A DNA stretch of 64,000 bases from Delphinus delphis (GCF_949987515.2 NW_027192651.1:2604001-2668000); one strand, 5' to 3'; numbered from the stretch's first letter, positions 9,474-23,684 are shown. Numbers and translations: made by a program. Notes: generated from the sequence alone by a model not told the origin.

Positions 9474-11052
9474 CTAACTGAAATAAGTCACACAGAAAAA
9501 GAAACATCATAAGATATCACTAATACACGGAATGTAAACTTGGCTACACAGGAACTGAATTCCAAAACAGAACAGGGTCTCAAATTTAGAAAACCAACTT
9601 ATGCTTGCTTAAGGGGAAAGGTGAGTTGGGTTGCTGCATAAAACCAGAGATTGAAATGAGCACAGATAAAGTTCCTTAAGCCAAATATGGAATAGACAAG
9701 AGCTACTCCTTGCTCAATGAAATGGACTCAACACCGCATATTAAACGCCTAAGAATGTACCTGACTAGTAAGTATCTTAAAACCTATGGATTGCTATGTC
9801 TCCGAAAGAGAATCAAGCATGTGTACAGGGGCATAAACGCAGCAGTGATAGGATTGGAGAGGTTCGGTGAGCAAATGAAGACCCTTTGAATTCATATTGC
9901 ATTGTACCCATTCCACGGGTTTCAACTACCCAAGTTTTAGGTATTCTTCCTTCAGCTAAAACATGCATGTGGAACCCAAGTATGATCAACCATGTGAACG
10001 GGAGACGTGTTCAAATATGTCTCAGTTTTCCTCCCCTGGTACTCGGGTGCAACATTCCAGACGCTTTACTAACACTCTCCCCACTTGGAGAGTCAGCGCC
10101 TTTAACCTCCTGTTTGGCACAGTTTGCAATTTCTGCGGAAGATGAACAGGAATAGCGAGAACCAATGAGAGGCTAGCTGGAGGTGTCTGGACGGGCAAAT
10201 TTAACTCTCATTTCCCACCAGGAAGAGGAAATAACCAAAGGCTCAGCGTGCCGTGCCGGAACCAGATTAGGGCCTGAAGCCATCCTGCGGTGTTGCGGCC
10301 AGGTCACAAGAAAGCGAGTTGAAGAAAGGAGCTCAGGGGCACTGTAATTCACAAACCTGCAGAGTTATAAATGACAGCTATCGTCCAAAAATAGACTGAA
10401 GTAAGGCTGCCAAGAGGACTTGAAAGCGGGGCAGAATTGCAGGAAACCGATTTCAGGAGGTACACTGGAATTGCATTGAAAGCATAGGAAAAGAGGCAGA
10501 ACGTCCACAATGATGCACTTGGCCAAAAAGGGCGTATGCGTTTTTTCCTGAATATATTCAGGAAAAAACGCATACGCCCTTTTTGGCCAACCAAGCAAGC
10601 TTGCAAAGGAAATCTGCACTACAATGAAGTCTCACTTCCCCCCGGTCAAAAGGGCCATCTGAAAAAAGTGTAAAATCCAGAAAGGCAGGACAGGCCATGG
10701 AGAACTGGGAGCCTTGTTATGCTGATGGGCGGGATGTAAATTGCCAACAGACACTCGGGAGAAGTGTATGGTGTTTCCTGAAACATATAAAAAACAAAGC
10801 AACAGAGCCTAGAGCACTTCCACTTATGGTCCTATAGCTTAGGGAAATTAAAATCAAAAAGACACAGCCACCCCAAAGTTTGGAACGGCTCTGTTTACAA
10901 GAACCTCGTTTACAGTACAAGTTCAACATCGCAGAAAGTGAAAAATGGATAAAGAAGTTGTAGTATTCACTTACAAAGCAATATCACTCAGCAATGAAAT
11001 CTGTGTCATCAGGCCCTTAGCATCACAATGAGTGGATTCAGGTATGATGATT
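9474..11052 (+). repeat. Satellite monomer 7
   Basis: CACTAAT / GAATTCC head and CCCAAG middle. An extra EcoRI site (TTTGAATTCAT) lies near 9890, shared with monomers 8 and 10. The palindrome at 10519-10590 is perfect. The tail is GTAGTATTCAC. Confidence 0.95.
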
Positions 11053-12631
11053 CTAACTGAAATAAGTCACACAGAAAAAGAAACATCATAAGATATCACT
11101 AATACACGGAATGTAAACTTGGCTACACAGGAACTGAATTCCAAAACAGAACAGGGTCTCAAATTTAGAAAACCAACTTATGCTTGCTTAAGGGGAAAGG
11201 TGAGTTGGGTTGCTGCATAAAACCAGAGATTGAAATGAGCACAGATAAAGTTCCTTAAGCCAAATATGGAATAGACAAGAGCTACTCCTTGCTCAACGAA
11301 ATGGACTCAACACCGCATATTAAACGCCTAAGAATGTACCTGACTAGTAAGTATCTTAAAACCTATGGATTGCTATGTCTCCGAAAGAGAATCAAGCATG
11401 TGTACAGGGGCATAAACGCAGCAGTGATAGGATTGGAGAGGTTCGGTGAGCAAATGAAGACCCTTTGAATTCATATTGCATGGTACCCATTCCACGGGTT
11501 TCAACTACCCAGGTTTTAGGTATTCTTCCTTCAGCTAAAACATGCATGTGGAACCCAAGTATGATCAACCATGTGAACGGGAGACGTGTTCAAATATGTC
11601 TCAGTTTTCCTCCCCTGGTACTCGGGTGCAACATTCCAGACGCTTTACTAACACTCTCCCCACTTGGAGAGTCAGCGCCTTTAACCTCCTGTTTGGCACA
11701 GTTTGCAATTTCTGCGGAAGATGAACAGGAATAGCGAGAACCAATGAGAGGCTAACTGGAGGTGTCTGGACGGGCAAATTTAACTCTCATTTCCCACCAG
11801 GAAGAGGAAATAACCAAAGGCTCAGCGTGCCGTGCCGGAACCAGATTAGGGCCTGAAGCCATCCTGCGGTGTTGCGGCCAGGTCACAAGAAAGCGAGTTG
11901 AAGAAAGGAGCTCAGGGGCACTGTAATTCACAAACCTGCAGAGTTATAAATGACAGCTATCGTCCAAAAATAGACTGAAGTAAGGCTGCCAAGAGGACTT
12001 GAAAGCGGGGCAGAATTGCAGGAAACCGATTTCAGGAGGTAGACTGGAATTGCATTGAAAGCATAGGAAAAGAGGCAGAACGTCCACAATGATGCACTTG
12101 GCCAAAAAGGGCGTATGCGTTTTTTCCTGAATATATTCAGGAAAAAACGCATACGCCCTTTTTGGCCAACCAAGCAAGCTTGCAAAGGAAATCTGCACTA
12201 CAATGAAGTCTCACTTCCCCCCGGTCAAAAGGGCCATCTGAAAAAAGTGTAAAATCCAGAAAGGCAGGACAGGCCATGGAGAACTGGGAGCCTTGTTATG
12301 CTGATGGGCGGGATGTAAATTGCCAACAACCACTCGGGAGAAGTGTATGGTGTTTCCTGAAACATCTAAAAAACAAAGCAACAGAACCTAGGGCACTTCC
12401 ACTTATGGTCCTATAGCTTAGGGAAATTAAAATCAAAAAGACACAGCCACCCCAAAGTTTGGAACGGCTCTGTTTACAAGAACCTCGTTTACAGTACAAG
12501 TTCAACATCGCAGAAAGTGAAAAATGGATAAAGAAGTTGTGGTATTTACTTACAAAGCAATATCACTCAGCAATGAAATCTGTGTCATCAGGCCCTTAGC
12601 AGCACAATGAGTGGATTCAGGTATGATGATT
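11053..12631 (+). repeat. Satellite monomer 8
   Basis: Very similar to monomers 7 and 10 in the first two thirds. The last third has AACAACCACTCGG, AGAACCTAGG and a GTGGTATTTAC / AGCAGCAC tail, matching monomer 10. The palindrome at 12098-12169 is perfect. Confidence 0.95.
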
Positions 12632-14209
12632 CTAACTGAAGTAAGTCACACAGAAAAAGAAACATCATAAGATATCAGTAGTACACGGAATGTAAACTTG
12701 GCTACACAGGAACTGAATTACAGAACAGAACAGGGACTCAAATTTAGAAAACCAACTTATGCTTGCTTAAGGGTAAAGGTGAGTTGGGGTGCTGCATAAA
12801 ACCAGAGATTGAAATGAGCACAGATAAAGTTCCTTAAGTCAAATATGGAATAGACAAGAACTACTCCTTGCTCAACGAAATGGACTCAACACCGCATATT
12901 AAACGCCTAAGAATGTACCTGACTAGTAAGTATCTTAAAACCTATGGATTGCTATGTCTCCGAAAGAGAATCAAGCATGTGTACAGGGGCATAAACGCAG
13001 CAGTGATAGGATTGGAGAGGTTCGGTGAGCAAATGAAGACCCTTTGAAGTCATATTGCATGGTACCCATTCCACGGGTTTCAACTACCCAGGTTTAAGGT
13101 ATTCTTCCTTCAGCTAAAACATGCATGTGGAACCTAGAGTATGATCAACCATGTGATCGGGAGACGTGTTCAAATATGAGTCAGTTTTCGTACCCTGGTA
13201 CTCAGGTGCAACATTCCAGACGCTTTATTAACACTCTCCCCACTTGGAGAGTCAGTCCCTTTAACCTCCTGTTTGGCCCAGTTTGCAATTTCTGCGGAAG
13301 ATGAACAGGAATAGCGAGAACCAATGAGAGACTAGCTGGAGGTGTCTGGACGGGCAAATTTAACTCTCATTTCCCACCAGGAAGAGGAAATAACCAAAGG
13401 CTCAGCGTGCCGGGCCGGAACCAGATTAGGGCCTGAAGCCATCCTGCGGTGTTGCGGCCAGGTCACAAGAAAGCAAGTTGAAGAAAGGAGCTCAGGGGCA
13501 CTGTAATTCACAAACCTGCAGAGTTATAAATGACAGCTATCGTCCAAAAATAGACTGAAGTAAGGCTGCCAAGAGGACTTGAAAGCGGGGCAGAATTGCA
13601 GGAAACCAATTTCAGGAGGTAGACTGGAATTGCATTGAAAGCATAGGAAAAGAGGCAGAACGTCCACAATGATGCACTTGGCCAAAAAGGGTGTATGCGT
13701 TTTTTCCTGAATATATTCAGGAAAAAACGCATACGCCCTTTTTGGCCAACCAAACAAGCTTGCAAAGGAAATCTGCACTACAATGAAGTCTCACTTCCCC
13801 CTGGTCAAAAGGGCCATCTGAAAAAAGTGTAAAATCCAGAAAGGCAACAGGCCATTGAGAACTGGGAGCCTTGTTATGCTGATGGGCGGGATGTAAATTG
13901 CCAACAGACACTTGGGAGAAGTGTATGGTGTTTCCTGAAACATCTAAAAAACAAAGCAACAGAGCCTAGGGCACTTCCACTTATGGTCCTATAGCTTAGG
14001 GAAATTAAAATCAAAAAGACACAGCCACCCCAAAGTTTGGAATGGCTCTGTTTACAAGAACCTCGTTTACAGTACAAGTTCAACATCGCAGAAAGTGAAA
14101 AATGGATAAAGAAGTTGTAGTATTCACTTACAAAGCAATATCACTCAGCAATGAAATCTGTGTCATCAGGCCCTTAGCATCACAATGAGTGGATTCAGGT
14201 ATGATGATT
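12632..14209 (+). repeat. Satellite monomer 9
   Basis: AGTAGTAC head, CCTAGAG middle with GTTTTCGTACCC, GG deletion and GTAGTATTCAC tail. The palindrome at 13678-13749 has one left-arm CpG-to-TpG mismatch (GGGTGTATG). Confidence 0.95.
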
Positions 14210-15788
14210 CTAACTGAAATAAGTCACACAGAAAAAGAAACATCATAAGATATCACTAATACACGGAATGGAAACTTGGCTACACAGGAACTGAATTCCA
14301 AAACACAACAGGGTCTTAAATTTAGAAAACTAACTTATGCTTGCTTAAGGGGAAAGGTGAGTTGGGTTGCTGCATAAAACCAGAGATTGAAATGAGCACA
14401 GATAAAGTTCCTTAAGCCAAATATGGAATAGACAAGAGCTACTCCTTGCTCAACGAAATGGACTCAACACCGCATATTAAACGCCTAAGAATGTACCTGA
14501 CTAGTAAGTATCTTAAAACCTATGGATTGCTATGTCTCCGAAAGAGAATCAAGCATGTGTACAGGGGCATAAACGCAGCAGTGATAGGATTGGAGAGGTT
14601 CGGTGAGCAAATGAAGACCCTTTGAATTCATATTGCATGGTACCCATTCCACGGGTTTCAACTACCCAGGTTTTAGGTATTCTTCCTTCAGCTAAAACAT
14701 GCATGTGGAACCCAAGTATGATCAACCATGTGAACGGGAGACGTGTTCAAATATGTCTCAGTTTTCCTCCCCTGGTACTCGGGTGCAACATTCCAGACGC
14801 TTTACTAACACTCTCCCCACTTGGAGAGTCAGCGCCTTTAACCTCCTGTTTGGCACAGTTTGCAATTTCTGCGGAAGATGAACAGGAATAGCGAGAACCA
14901 ATGAGAGGCTAGCTGGAGGTGTCTGGACGGGCAAATTTAACTCTCATTTCCCACCAGGAAGAGGAAATAACCAAAGGCTCAGCGTGCCGTACCGGAACCT
15001 GATTAGGGCCTGAAGCCATCCTGCGGTGTTGCGGCCAGCTCAAAAGAAAGCGAGTTGAACAAAGGAGCTCAGGGGCACTGTAATTCACAAACCTGCAGAG
15101 TTATAAATGACAGCTATCGTCCAAAAATAGACTGAAGTAAGGCTGCCTAGAGGACTTGAAAGCGGGGCAGAATTGCAGGAAACCGATTTCAGGAGGTAGA
15201 CTGGAATTGCATTGAAAGCATAGGAAAAGAGGCAGAACGTCCACAATGATGCACTTGGCCAAAAAGGGCGTATGCGTTTTTTCCTGAATATATTCAGGAA
15301 AAAACGCATACGCCCTTTTTGGCCAACCAAGCAAGCTTGCAAAGGAAATCTGCACTACAATGAAGTCTCACTTCCCCCCGGTCAAAAGGGCCATCTGAAA
15401 AAAGTGTAAAATCCAGAAAGGCAGGACAGGCCATGGAGAACTGGGAGCCTTGTTATGCTGATGGGCGGGATGTAAATTGCCAACAACCACTCGGGAGAAG
15501 TGTATGGTGTTTCCTGAAACATCTAAAAAACAAAGCAACAGAACCTAGGGCACTTCCACTTATGGTCGTATAGCTTAGGGAAATTAAAATCAAAAAGACA
15601 CAGCCACCCCAAAGTTTGGAACGGCTCTGTTTACAAGAACCTCGTTTACAGTACAAGTTCAACATCGCAGAAAGTGAAAAATGGATAAAGAAGTTGTGGT
15701 ATTTACTTACAAAGCAATATCACTCAGCAATGAAATCTGTGTCATCAGGCCCTTAGCAGCACAATGAGTGGATTCAGGTATGATGATT
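14210..15788 (+). repeat. Satellite monomer 10
   Basis: CACTAAT / GAATTCC head, with CACAACAGGG and GTCTTAAAT near 14303. The middle and tail follow monomer 8, including TTTGAATTCAT and AGAACCTAGG. It carries GCCAGCTCAAAAG rather than GCCAGGTCACAAG. The palindrome at 15255-15326 is perfect. Confidence 0.95.
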
Positions 15789-17367
15789 CTAACTGAAGTA
15801 AGTCACACAGAAAAAGAAACATCATAAGATATCAGTAATACACGGAATGTAAACTTGGCTACACAGGAACTGAATTACAGAACAGAACAGGGTCTCAAAT
15901 TTAGAAAACCAACTTATGCTTGCTTAAGGGGAAAGGTGAGTTGGGGTGCTGCAAAAAACCAGAGATTGAAATGAGCACAGATAAAGTTCCTTAAGTCAAA
16001 TATGGAATAGACAAGAGCTACTCCTTGCTCAACGAAATGGACTCAACACCGCATATTAAATGCCTAAGAATGTACCTGACTAGTAAGTATCTTAAATCCT
16101 ATGGATTGCTATGTCTCTGAAAGAGAATCAAGCATGTGTACAGGGGCATAAACGCAGCAGTGATAGGATTGGAGAGGTTCGGTGAGCAAATGAAGACCCT
16201 TTGAAGTCATCTTGCATGGTACCCATTACACGGGTCTCATCTCTCCAGGTTTAAGGTATTCTTCCTTCAGCTAAAACATGCATGTGGAACCCAAGTATGA
16301 TCAACCATGTGAACGGGAGACGTGTTCAAATATGTCTCAGTTTTCCTCCCCTGGTACTCGGGTGCAACATTCCAGAAGCTTTACTAACACTCTCCCCACT
16401 TGTAGAGTCAGCGCCTTTAACCTCCTGTTTGGCCCAGTTTGCAATTTCTGCGGAAGAAGAACAGGAATAGCGAGAACCAATGAGAGACTAGCTGGAGGTG
16501 TCAGGACGGGCAAATTTAACTCTCATTTCCCACCAGGAAGAGGAAATAACCAAAGGCTCAGCGTGCCGGGCCGGAACCAGATTAGGGCCTGAAGCCATCC
16601 TGCGGTGTTGCGGCCAGGTCACAAGAAAGCAAGTTGAAGAAAGGAGCTCAGGGGCACTGTAATGCACAAACCTGCAGAGTTATAAATGACAGCTATCGTC
16701 CAAAAATAGACTGAAGTAAGGCTGCCAAGAGGACTTGAAAGCGGGGCAGAATTGCAGGAAACCGATTTCAGGAGGTAGACTGGAATTGCATTGAAAGCAT
16801 AGGAAAAGAGGCAGAACGTCCACAGTGATGCACTTGGCCAAAAAGGGCATATGCGTTTTTTCCTGAATATATTCAGGAAAAAACGCATACGCACTTTTTG
16901 GCCAACCAAGCAAGCTTGCAAAGGAAATCTGCACTACAATGAAGTCTCACTTCCCCCCGGTCAAAAGGGCCATCTGAAAAAAGTGTAAAATCCAGAAAGG
17001 CAGGACAGGCCATGGAGAACTGGGAGCCTTGTTATGCTGATGGGCGGGATGTAAATTGACAACAGACACTCGGGAGAAGTGTATTGTGTTTCCTGAAACA
17101 TCTAAAAAACAAAGCAACAGAGCCTAGGGCACTGCCACTTATGGTCCTATAGCTTAGGGAAATTAAAATCAAAAAGACACAGCCACCCCAAAGTTTGGGA
17201 CGCCTCTGTTTACAAGAACCTCGTTTACAGTACAAGTTCAACATCGCAGAAAGTGAAAACTGGATAAAGAAGTTGTGGTATTTACTTACAAAGCAATATC
17301 ACTCAGCAATGAATTCTATGTCATCAGGCCCTTAGCATCACAATGAGTGGATTCAGGTATGATGATT
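15789..17367 (+). repeat. Satellite monomer 11
   Basis: CCCAAG form. CCAGAAGCTTTAC near 16372 creates a second HindIII site. GAAGAAGAACAGG near 16452 replaces the usual in-frame TGA and so lengthens a chance plus-strand frame. The palindrome at 16834-16905 has one mismatch in each arm, and these do not compensate. Confidence 0.95.
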
Positions 17368-18946
17368 CTAACTGAAATAAGTCACACAGAAAAAGAAACA
17401 TCATAAGATATCAGTAATACACGGAATGTAAACTTGGCTACACAGGAACTGAATTACAGAACAGAACAGGGTCTCAAATTTAGAAAACCAACTTATGCTT
17501 GCTTAAGGGGAAAGGTGAGTTGGGGTGCTGCATAAAACCAGAGATTGAAATGAGCACAGATAAAGTTCCTTAAGCCAAATATGGAATAGACAAGAGCTAC
17601 TCCTTGCTCAACGAAATGGACTCAAAACCCCATATTAAACCCCTAAGAATGTACCTGACTAGTAAGTATCTTAAAACCTATGGATTGCTATGTCTCCGAA
17701 AGAGAATCAAGCGTGTGTACAGGGGCATAAACGCAGCAGTGATAGGATTGGAGAGGTTCGGTGAGCAAATGAAGACGCTTTGAAGTCATATTGCATGGTA
17801 CCCATTCCACGGGTTTCAACTACCCAGGTTTAAGGTATTCTTCCTTCAGCTAAAACATGCATGTGGAACCTAGAGTATGATCAACCATGTGATCGGGAGA
17901 CGTGTTCAAATATGTCTCAGTTTTCGTACCCTGGTACTCGGGTGCAACATTCCAGACGCTTTACTAACACTCTCCCGATTGGAGAGTCAGTCCCTTTAAC
18001 CTCCTGTTTGGCCCAGTTTGCAATTTCTGCGGAAGATGAACAGGAATAGCGAGAACCAATGAGAGACTAGCTGGAGGTGTCTGGACGGGCAAATTTAACT
18101 CTCATTTCCCACCAGGAAGAGGAAATAACCAAAGGCTCAGCGTGCCGTGCCGGAACCAGATTAGGGCCTGAAGCCTTCCTGCGGTGTTGCGGCCAGGTCA
18201 CAAGAAAGCGAGTTGAAGAAAGGAGCTCAGGGGCACTGTAATTCACAAACCTGCAGAGTTATAAATGACAGCTATCGTCCAAAAATAGACTGAAGTAAGG
18301 CTGCCAAGAGGACTTGAAAGCGGGGCAGAATTGCAGGAAACCGATTTCAGGAGGTAGACTGGAATTGCATTGAAAGCATAGGAAAAGAGGCAGAACGTCC
18401 ACAATGATGCACTTGGCCAAAAAGGGCGTATGCGTTTTTTCCTGAATATATTCAGGAAAAAACGCATACGCCCTTTTTGGCCAACCAAGCAAGCTTGCAA
18501 AGGAAATCTGCACTACAATGAAGTCTCACTTCCCCCCGGTCAAAAGGGCCATCTGAAAAAAGTGTAAAATCCAGAAAGGCAGGACAGGCCATGGAGAACT
18601 GGGAGCCTTGTTATGCTGATGGGCGGGATGTAAATTGCCAACAACCACTCGGGAGAAGTGTATGGTGTTTCCTGAAACATCTAAAAAACAAAGCAACAGA
18701 GCCTAGGGCACTTCCACTTATGGTCCTATAGCTTAGGGAAATTAAAATCAAAAAGACACAGCCACCCCAAAGTTTGGAACGGCTCTGTTTACAAGAACCT
18801 CGTTTACAGTACAAGTTCAACATCGCAGAAAGTGAAAAATGGATAAAGAAGTTGTAGTATTCACTTACAAAGCAATATCACTCAGCAATGAAATCTGTGT
18901 CATCAGGCCCTTAGCATCACAATGAGTGGATTCAGGTATGATGATT
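17368..18946 (+). repeat. Satellite monomer 12
   Basis: CCTAGAG middle with GTTTTCGTACCC and a single-base deletion in CTCCCGATTGG near 17972. It carries the AAAACCCCAT block otherwise seen in monomers 2, 4, 6 and 35. The tail is GTAGTATTCAC. The palindrome at 18413-18484 is perfect. Confidence 0.95.
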
Positions 18947-20525
18947 CTAACTGAAATAAGTCACACAGAAAAAGAAACATCATAAGATATCACTAATACA
19001 CGGAATGTAAACTTGGCTACACAGGAACTGAATTCCAAAACAGAACAGGGTCTCAAATTTAGAAAACCAACTTATGCTTGCTTAAGGGGAAAGGTGAGTT
19101 GGGGTGCTGCATAAAACCAGAGATTGAAATGAGCACAGATAAAGTTCCTTAAGCCAAATATGGAATAGACAAGAGCTACTCCTTGCTCAACGAAATGGAC
19201 TCAACACCGCATATTAAACGCCTAAGAATGTACCTGACTAGTAAGTATCTTAAAACCTATGGATTGCTATGTCTCCGAAAGAGAATCAAGCATGTGTACA
19301 GGGGCATAAACGCAGCAGTGATAGGATTGGAGAGGTTCGGTGAGCAAATGAAGACCCTTTGAATTCTTATTGCATGGTACCCATTCCACGGGTTTCAACT
19401 ACCCAGGTTTTAGGTAATCTTCCTTCAGCTAAAACATGCATGTGGAACCCAAGTATGATCAACCATGTGAACGGGAGACGTGTTCAAATATGTCTCAGTT
19501 TTCCTCCCCTGGTACTCGGGTGCAACATTCCAGACGCTTTACTAACACTCTCCCCACTTGGAGAGTCAGCGCCTTTAACCTCCTGTTTGGCACAGTTTGC
19601 AATTTCTGCGGACGATGAACAGGAATAGCGAGAACCAATGAGAGGCTAGCTGGAGGTGTCTGGACGGGCAAATTTAACTCTCATTTCCCACCAGGAAGAG
19701 GAAATAACCAAAGGCTCAGCGTGCCGTACCGGAACCAGATTAGGGCCTGAAGCCATCCTGCGGTGTTGCGGCCAGCTCAAAAGAAAGCGAGTTGAAGAAA
19801 GGAGCTCAGGGGCACTGTAATTCACAAACCTGCAGAGTTATAAATGACAGCTATCGTCGAAAAATAGACTGAAGTAAGGCTGCCAAGAGGACTTGAAAGC
19901 GGGGCAGAATTGCAGGAAACCGATTTCAGGAGGTAGACTGGAATTGCATTGAAAGCATAGGAAAAGAGGCAGAACGTCCACAATGATGCACTTGGCCAAA
20001 AAGGGCGTATGCGTTTTTTCCTGAATATATTCAGGAAAAAACGCATACGCCCTTTTTGGCCAACCAAGCAAGCTTGCAAAGGAAATCTGCACTACAATGA
20101 AGTCTCACTTCCCCCCGGTCAAAAGGGCCATCTGAAAAAAGTGTAAAATCCAGAAAGGCAGGACAGGCCATGGAGAACTGGGAGCCTTGTTATGCTGATG
20201 GGCGGGATGTAAATTGCCAACAACCACTCGGGAGAAGTGTATAGTGTTTCCTGAAACATCTAAAAAACAAAGCAACAGAGCCTAGGGCACTTCCACTTAT
20301 GGTCCTATAGCTTAGGGAAATTAAAATCAAAAAGACACAGCCACCCCAAAGTTTGGAACGGCTCTGTTTACAAGAACCTCGTTTACAGTACAAGTTCAAC
20401 ATCGCAGAAAGTGAAAAATGGATAAAGAAGTTGTAGTATTCACTTACAAAGCAATATCACTCAGCAATGAAATCTGTGTCATCAGGCCCTTAGCATCACA
20501 ATGAGTGGATTCAGGTATGATGATT
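18947..20525 (+). repeat. Satellite monomer 13
   Basis: Nearly identical to monomer 14. Shared rare variants are TTTGAATTCTTATTG, GGTAATCTTCC, GGACGATGAAC and ATCGTCGAAAAAT. The palindrome at 19992-20063 is perfect. The tail is GTAGTATTCAC. Confidence 0.95.
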
Positions 20526-22104
20526 CTAACTGAAATAAGTCACACAGAAAAAGAAACATCATAAGATATCACTAATACACGGAATGTAAACTTGGCTACA
20601 CAGGAACTGAATTCCAAAACAGAACAGGGTCTCAAATTTAGAAAACCAACTTATGCTTGCTTAAGGGGAAAGGTGAGTTGGGGTGCTGCATAAAACCAGA
20701 GATTGAAATGAGCACAGATAAAGTTCCTTAAGCCAAATATGGAATAGACAAGAGCTACTCCTTGCTCAACGAAATGGACTCAACACCGCATATTAAACGC
20801 CTAAGAATGTACCTGACTAGTAAGTATCTTAAAACCTATGGATTGCTATGTCTCCGAAAGAGAATCAAGCATGTGTACAGGGGCATAAACGCAGCAGTGA
20901 TAGGATTGGAGAGGTTCGGTGAGCAAATGAAGACCCTTTGAATTCTTATTGCATGGTACCCATTCCACGGGTTTCAACTACCCAGGTTTTAGGTAATCTT
21001 CCTTCAGCTAAAACATGCATGTGGAACCCAAGTATGATCAACCATGTGAACGGGAGACGTGTTCAAATATGTCTCAGTTTTCCTCCCCTGGTACTCGGGT
21101 GCAACATTCCAGACGCTTTACTAACACTCTCCCCACTTGGAGAGTCAGCGCCTTTAACCTCCTGTTTGGCACAGTTTGCAATTTCTGCGGACGATGAACA
21201 GGAATAGCGAGAACCAATGAGAGGCTAGCTGGAGGTGTCTGGACGGGCAAATTTAACTCTCATTTCCCACCAGGAAGAGGAAATAACCAAAGGCTCAGCG
21301 TGCCGTACCGGAACCAGATTAGGGCCTGAAGCCATCCTGCGGTGTTGCGGCCAGCTCAAAAGAAAGCGAGTTGAAGAAAGGAGCTCAGGGGCACTGTAAT
21401 TCACAAACCTGCAGAGTTATAAATGACAGCTATCGTCGAAAAATAGACTGAAGTAAGGCTGCCAAGAGGACTTGAAAGCGGGGCAGAATTGCAGGAAACC
21501 AATTTCAGGAGGTAGACTGGAATTGCATTGAAAGCATAGGAAAAGAGGCAGAACGTCCACAATGATGCACTTGGCCAAAAAGGGCGTATGCGTTTTTTCC
21601 TGAATATATTCAGGAAAAAACGCATACGCCCTTTTTGGCCAACCAAGCAAGCTTGCAAAGGAAATCTGCACTACAATGAAGTCTCACTTCCCCCCGGTCA
21701 AAAGGGCCATCTGAAAAAAGTGTAAAATCCAGAAAGGCAGGACAGGCCATGGAGAACTGGGAGCCTTGTTATGCTGATGGGCGGGATGTAAATTGCCAAC
21801 AACCACTCGGGAGAAGTGTATGGTGTTTCCTGAAACATCTAAAAAACAAAGCAACAGAACCTAGGGCACTTCCACTTATGGTCCTATAGCTTAGGGAAAT
21901 TAAAATCAAAAAGACACAGCCACCCCAAAGTTTGGAACGGCTCTGTTTACAAGAAGCTCGTTTACAGTACAAGTTCAACATCGCAGAAAGTGAAAAATGG
22001 ATAAAGAATTTGTGGTATTTACTTACAAAGCAATATCACTCAGCAATGAAATCTGTGTCATCAGGCCCTTAGCAGCAGAATGAGTGGATTCAGGTATGAT
22101 GATT
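20526..22104 (+). repeat. Satellite monomer 14
   Basis: Its first two thirds match monomer 13 and its last third matches monomer 15 (AGAAGCTCG, GAATTTGTGG, AGCAGCAGAATG). The palindrome at 21571-21642 is perfect. Confidence 0.95.
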
Positions 22105-23684
22105 CTAACTGAAGTAAGTCACACAGAAAAAGAAACATCATAAGATATCAGTAATACACGGAATGTAAACTTGGCTACACAGGAACTGAATTACAGAACA
22201 GAACATGGTCTCAAATTTAGAAAACCAACTTATGCTTGCTTAAGGGTAAAGGTGAGTTCGGGTGCTGCATAAAACCAGAGATTGAAATGAGCACAGATAA
22301 AGTTCCTTAAGTCAAATATGGAATAGACAAGAGCTACTCCTTGCTCAATGAAATGGACTCAACACCGCATATTAAATGCCTAAGAATGTACCTGACTAGT
22401 AAGTATCTTAAAAACCTATGGATTGCTATGTCTCCGAAAGAGAATCAAGCATGTGTACAGGGGCATAAACGCAGCAGTGATAGGATTGGAGAGGTTCGGT
22501 GAGCAAATGAAGACACTTTGAAGTCATCTTGCATGGTACCCATTACACGGGTCTTAACTCTCCAGGTTTAAGGTATTCTTCCTTCAGCTAAAACATGCAT
22601 GTGGAACCCAAGTATGATCAACCATGTGAACGGGAGACGTGTTCAAATATGTCTCAGTTTTCCTCCCCTGGTACTCGGGTGCAACATTCCAGACGCTTTA
22701 CTAACACTCTCCCCACTTGGAGAGTCAGCGCCTTTAACCTCCTGTTTGGCACAGTTTGCAATTTCTGCGGACGATGAACAGGAATAGCGAGAACCAATGA
22801 GAGGCTAGCTGGAGGTGTCTGGACGGGCAAATTTAACTCTCATTTCCCACCAGGAAGAGGAAATAACCAAAGGCTCAGCGTGCCGTACCGGAACCAGATT
22901 AGGGCCTGAAGCCATCCTGCGGTGTTGCGGCCAGCTGAAAAGAAAGCGAGTTGAAGAAAGGAGCTCAGGGGCACTGTAATTCACAAACCTGCAGAGTTAT
23001 AAATGACAGCTATCGTCGAAAAATAGACTGAAGTAAGGCTGCCAAGAGGACTTGAAAGCGGGGCAGAATTGCAGGAAACCGATTTCAGGAGGTAGACTGG
23101 AATTGCATTGAAAGCATAGGAAAAGAGGCAGAACGTCCACAATGATGCACTTGGCCAAAAAGGGCGTATGCGTTTTTTCCTGAATATATTCAGGAAAAAA
23201 CGCATACGCCCTTTTTGGCCAACCAAGCAAGCTTGCAAAGGAAATCTGCACTGCAATGAAGTCTCACTTCCCCCCGGTCAAAAGGGCCATCTGAAAAAAG
23301 TGTAAAATCCAGAAAGGCAGGACAGGCCATGGAGAACTGGGAGCCTTGTTATGCTGATGGGCGGGATGTAAATTGCCAACAACCACTCGGGAGAAGTGTA
23401 TGGTGTTTCCTGAAACATCTAAAAAACAAAGCAACAGAACCTAGGGCACTTCCACTTATGGTCCTATAGCTTAGGGAAATTAAAATCAAAAAGACACAGC
23501 CACCCCAAAGTTTGGAACGGCTCTGTTTACAAGAAGCTCGTTTACAGTACAAGTTCAACATCGCAGAAAGTGAAAAATGGATAAAGAATTTGTGGTATTT
23601 ACTTACAAAGCAATATCACTCAGCAATGAAATCTGTGTCATCAGGCCCTTAGCAGCAGAATGAGTGGATTCAGGTATGATGATT
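22105..23684 (+). repeat. Satellite monomer 15
   Basis: The head shares GAACATGGTC and GAGTTCGGG with monomer 16. The middle shares GGACGATGAAC and ATCGTCGAAAAAT with monomers 13-14. The tail repeats that of monomer 14. The palindrome at 23151-23222 is perfect. Confidence 0.95.
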
